DNA of 6,950 bases, taken from assembly GCA_964499865.1 (NCBI GenBank), contig CAZCPY010000156.1, forward strand, positions 1 to 6,950. Direction: 5' to 3'. The translations under genes and the position numbers were made by a program. Origin of the DNA: JANOGU01 sp964499865. GTDB taxonomy: Bacteria > Pseudomonadota > Alphaproteobacteria > Rhodobacterales > Rhodobacteraceae. Below, one piece after another: positions 6,009 to 6,950 of this stretch. The number at the start of each line of letters is the position of its first letter. Position 1 is the stretch's first letter. Under the pieces are notes generated by a model that did no database searches, was not told the origin of the DNA, and saw nothing but the letters and a program-made list of their open reading frames with translations.

Positions 6009-6247
6009 GCCCGCCCCTCCAGCCGGTCGGCGAGCGACCGCAGGAAGGTGGACAGGCCCGCATAGGACCCGGGCGATTTCCGCGCGACCGAGGCGAGCCC
6101 GAGCGCATAGCGCCCGGCCTGCCGCGCGTCCTGCTCCGCCATCGCCTTCAGGACCATCAGCGGACCCGACGGATAGGCAAGGTTCGCCACCACGAGGTCG
6201 GCCGCGCTGATGCAGGGCAGGTAGACGGGATCGTCGGGGGCGCTCAT
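6005..6247 (-). CDS. Hypothetical phage protein, 80 aa
   Basis: The ATG at 6247 overlaps the stop of the IstA-fusion frame as ATGA (6244-6247). This overlap is a sign that the upstream frame still ends with the original phage gene's last codons. The protein begins 'MSAPDDPVYLPCISAADLVV' and is mostly helical afterwards ('MVLKAMAEQDARQAGRYALG', 'LSTFLRSLADRLEGRA'). A single cysteine is present and there is no transmembrane segment. I do not recognise the family. It is the first complete phage gene downstream of the IS remnant, so any transcription of the block from the IS end would reach it first. Confidence 0.7.
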   Translation of the reverse strand: MSAPDDPVYLPCISAADLVVANLAYPSGPLMVLKAMAEQDARQAGRYALGLASVARKSPGSYAGLSTFLRSLADRLEGRA

Positions 6248-6540
6248 GCCGCGCCCCCGGTGTCGTGCATGACCAGCGCGGTCTCGATGCGATAGGCCAC
6301 GCGATCACGCGCGCCCCGGGCCGCGTTGACCTTCAGCATCTCGTCCAGCGCCTCGACCCACGGCCCGAGCTTCGGCTGCGGCTGGACCTCCCGCCGGTAC
6401 TCGAACGCGGTCTCGCCCGACCGCAGCACCCTGCGCACCGTCTTCCGCGAAAGCTTCAGCCCCCGGCAGATCTGCTTGATCGGCTTGCCCTGAACAAAAT
6501 GCGCACGACGGACCTTCGCTATCGTCTCCACGACCAACAT
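6244..6540 (-). CDS. istA: Truncated IS21-family transposase IstA fused in frame to the end of a phage gene, 98 aa
   Basis: Residues 1 to ~70 are the classic opening of IS21-family IstA: 'MLVVETIAKVRRAHFVQGKP', an HTH at ~20-44 ('IKQICRGLKLSRKTVRRVLR'), then 'RREVQPQPKLGPWVEALDEM'. Normal IstA is about 400-500 residues with a DDE catalytic domain. Here the similarity stops near 'LKVNAARGAR', and the frame ends after 'RVAYRIETALVMHDTGGAA'. The last part is not IstA-like. Its stop overlaps the next gene as ATGA, as phage genes here do, so it is best explained as the surviving C-terminus of a phage gene joined by deletion. The DDE domain and the partner istB are absent, so the product cannot transpose DNA. 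If expressed it could still bind DNA through its HTH. The joint lies at about 6305-6330. Confidence 0.82.
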   Translation of the reverse strand: MLVVETIAKVRRAHFVQGKPIKQICRGLKLSRKTVRRVLRSGETAFEYRREVQPQPKLGPWVEALDEMLKVNAARGARDRVAYRIETALVMHDTGGAA

Positions 6541-6552
6541 CCCAAACTCGGC

Positions 6553-6569
6553 TCCCGGTTGCCCCGGGA
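6553..6569 (-). promoter_or_regulatory. Hairpin over the istA ribosome-binding region
   Basis: TCCCGG (6553-6558) and CCGGGA (6564-6569) form a perfect 6-bp stem around a 5-base loop. In the leftward transcript the 3' arm contains GGGA, which continues as GGGAG 12-13 bases before the istA ATG at 6540. The stem could mask a weak ribosome binding site. A second imperfect stem (6576-6583 with 6590-6598) lies beside it. A regulatory role is inference. Confidence 0.35.
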
Positions 6570-6591
6570 AACCATGGACCCTCGATCCGGA

Positions 6592-6652
6592 GGGGTCCCT
6601 TTTGGACGCCGATCACCCCCGAAACAGGGTCCTTATTGCGCGCCGATCAACA
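6592..6652 (-). repeat. IS21-type terminal direct repeats
   Basis: Two 24-base copies, 6592-6615 and 6626-6649, match at 19 of 24 positions and are spaced 34 bases apart. Both contain GGGTCC near one end and CGCCGATCA at the other. Multiple repeats just inside the tip are a known feature of IS21-family ends, where they are transposase binding sites. The outermost copy leads to the terminal CA of the plus strand (TG on the minus strand) at 6651-6652. Confidence 0.7.
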
Positions 6653-6950
6653 GCTTGGGCTACTTGGTCGCACCGGGGCAGTTGGCAGATATCGGCCATG
6701 CGGAGTGGTATCGTGACTTCCCTACTTCGGTCGGACACGATGACAGCGCAACTCTGCATGGAGGCCGCGAATACCTGGGAGATTCTGGCCAGCACCGGAA
6801 CCTTCCACGGCACTCATTCCAGACAGATGATGGAATAAATGATGGAACAGATTTATTTGGACAGATAAAAAAGGTTTAGAAACAGTATGTTAGACGGGTA
6901 ATCCCCCCCGAAAGTAAGGGGCTGCATAAGTAGAATTTTCTCGGCAAGAT
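6653..6950. other. Gene-poor flank outside the IS21 remnant, turning AT-rich
   Basis: I see no convincing gene here. Two plus-strand frames stay open into this stretch (to 6838 and 6879) and one minus-strand frame opens at 6813. All of them run into the IS end, and none gives a protein I recognise. From 6811 to 6950 G+C falls to about 39% (55 of 140 bases), against roughly two thirds elsewhere. This part contains two copies of ATGATGGAA (6827-6835, 6839-6847), three copies of ACAGAT (6823, 6847, 6861) and a 7-bp inverted repeat AATAAAT/ATTTATT (6834-6840, 6851-6857). It may be host or other mobile DNA beyond the prophage remnant. Confidence 0.5.

Larger units (their letters stand above)
6320..6652 (-). 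mobile_element. Left-end remnant of an IS21-family insertion sequence
   Basis: Read on the minus strand, the element starts at 6652 with TGTTGATCGGCGCGCAA, a typical IS21-family end beginning TGTTGATCGGCG. It continues through terminal repeats and a leader to the istA start at 6540. Only about 330 bases remain: the rest of istA, all of istB and the right end are missing. The inner boundary near 6320 is approximate, because it is placed where the translated similarity fades. The outer boundary at 6652 is sharp. Without the right end, no target-site duplication can be checked. Confidence 0.75.

Noticed and set aside
6265..6879. 204-residue plus-strand frame, with shorter frames 6602-6838 (+) and 6613-6813 (-)
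   Set aside because: Each one crosses the IS21 boundary at 6652, so it cannot be an ancestral gene, and no part is recognisable. Only the stretch outside the IS could be a fragment of something, and I cannot name it.
1..6950. CRISPR arrays, tRNA or rRNA genes, and toxin-antitoxin or retron-type systems
   Set aside because: I saw no regularly spaced repeats, no cloverleaf with a T-loop, no rRNA-like stretch, no reverse transcriptase motif and no toxin family motif on either strand.

Overview
The window is very GC-rich (roughly 65-70% by eye) from its left edge to about position 6650. It reads as one leftward (minus-strand) block of 13 reading frames that belongs to a prophage of an alphaproteobacterium, most likely of the Rhodobacterales (Paracoccus/Rhodobacter type). 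That assignment rests on base composition, on the style of the tail proteins (hydrophobic glycine-rich N-terminus on the tail-tip protein; 'WTGL...LALYARQRAG' ending on the tail fibre-like protein) and on an IS21-type transposase relative. It is a judgement from memory, not a search result.

Read in the direction of transcription, right to left, the layout is as follows. (a) 6653-6950 has no recognisable gene, and base composition drops sharply to about 39% G+C over its last 140 bases. (b) About 6320-6652 is the left end of an IS21-family element, with its terminal repeats and the first ~70 codons of istA. IstA runs in frame into the last codons of a phage gene. (c) 4831-6247 holds six small genes of the kind found in early or control regions: two unknowns, a 47-residue membrane protein, an HTH plus zinc-ribbon protein, a winged-helix protein and a small helical protein. 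(d) 3956-4834 is a ParB-like DNA-binding protein with a second helix-turn-helix and a four-cysteine tail. (e) 3549-3959 is a 136-residue protein that may be a chimera of an early and a late gene. (f) 1192-3555 is a 787-residue tail-tip/host-specificity protein (lambda J-like). (g) 1-1195 carries two small tail-end accessory genes and a tail fibre-like gene cut by the window edge.

All 12 consecutive gene junctions overlap by 4-8 bases, so the whole block is probably one translationally coupled transcription unit. The striking point is that control-region genes lie directly against the last tail genes, with no replication/transposition, head or main tail genes between them. The simplest reading is a decayed prophage. 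An IS21 insertion and deletion removed its promoter end, and a second in-frame deletion within 3549-3959 removed the middle. The alternative, a compact element that naturally couples a ParB-type regulator to a host-specificity protein, is less likely but can be tested.
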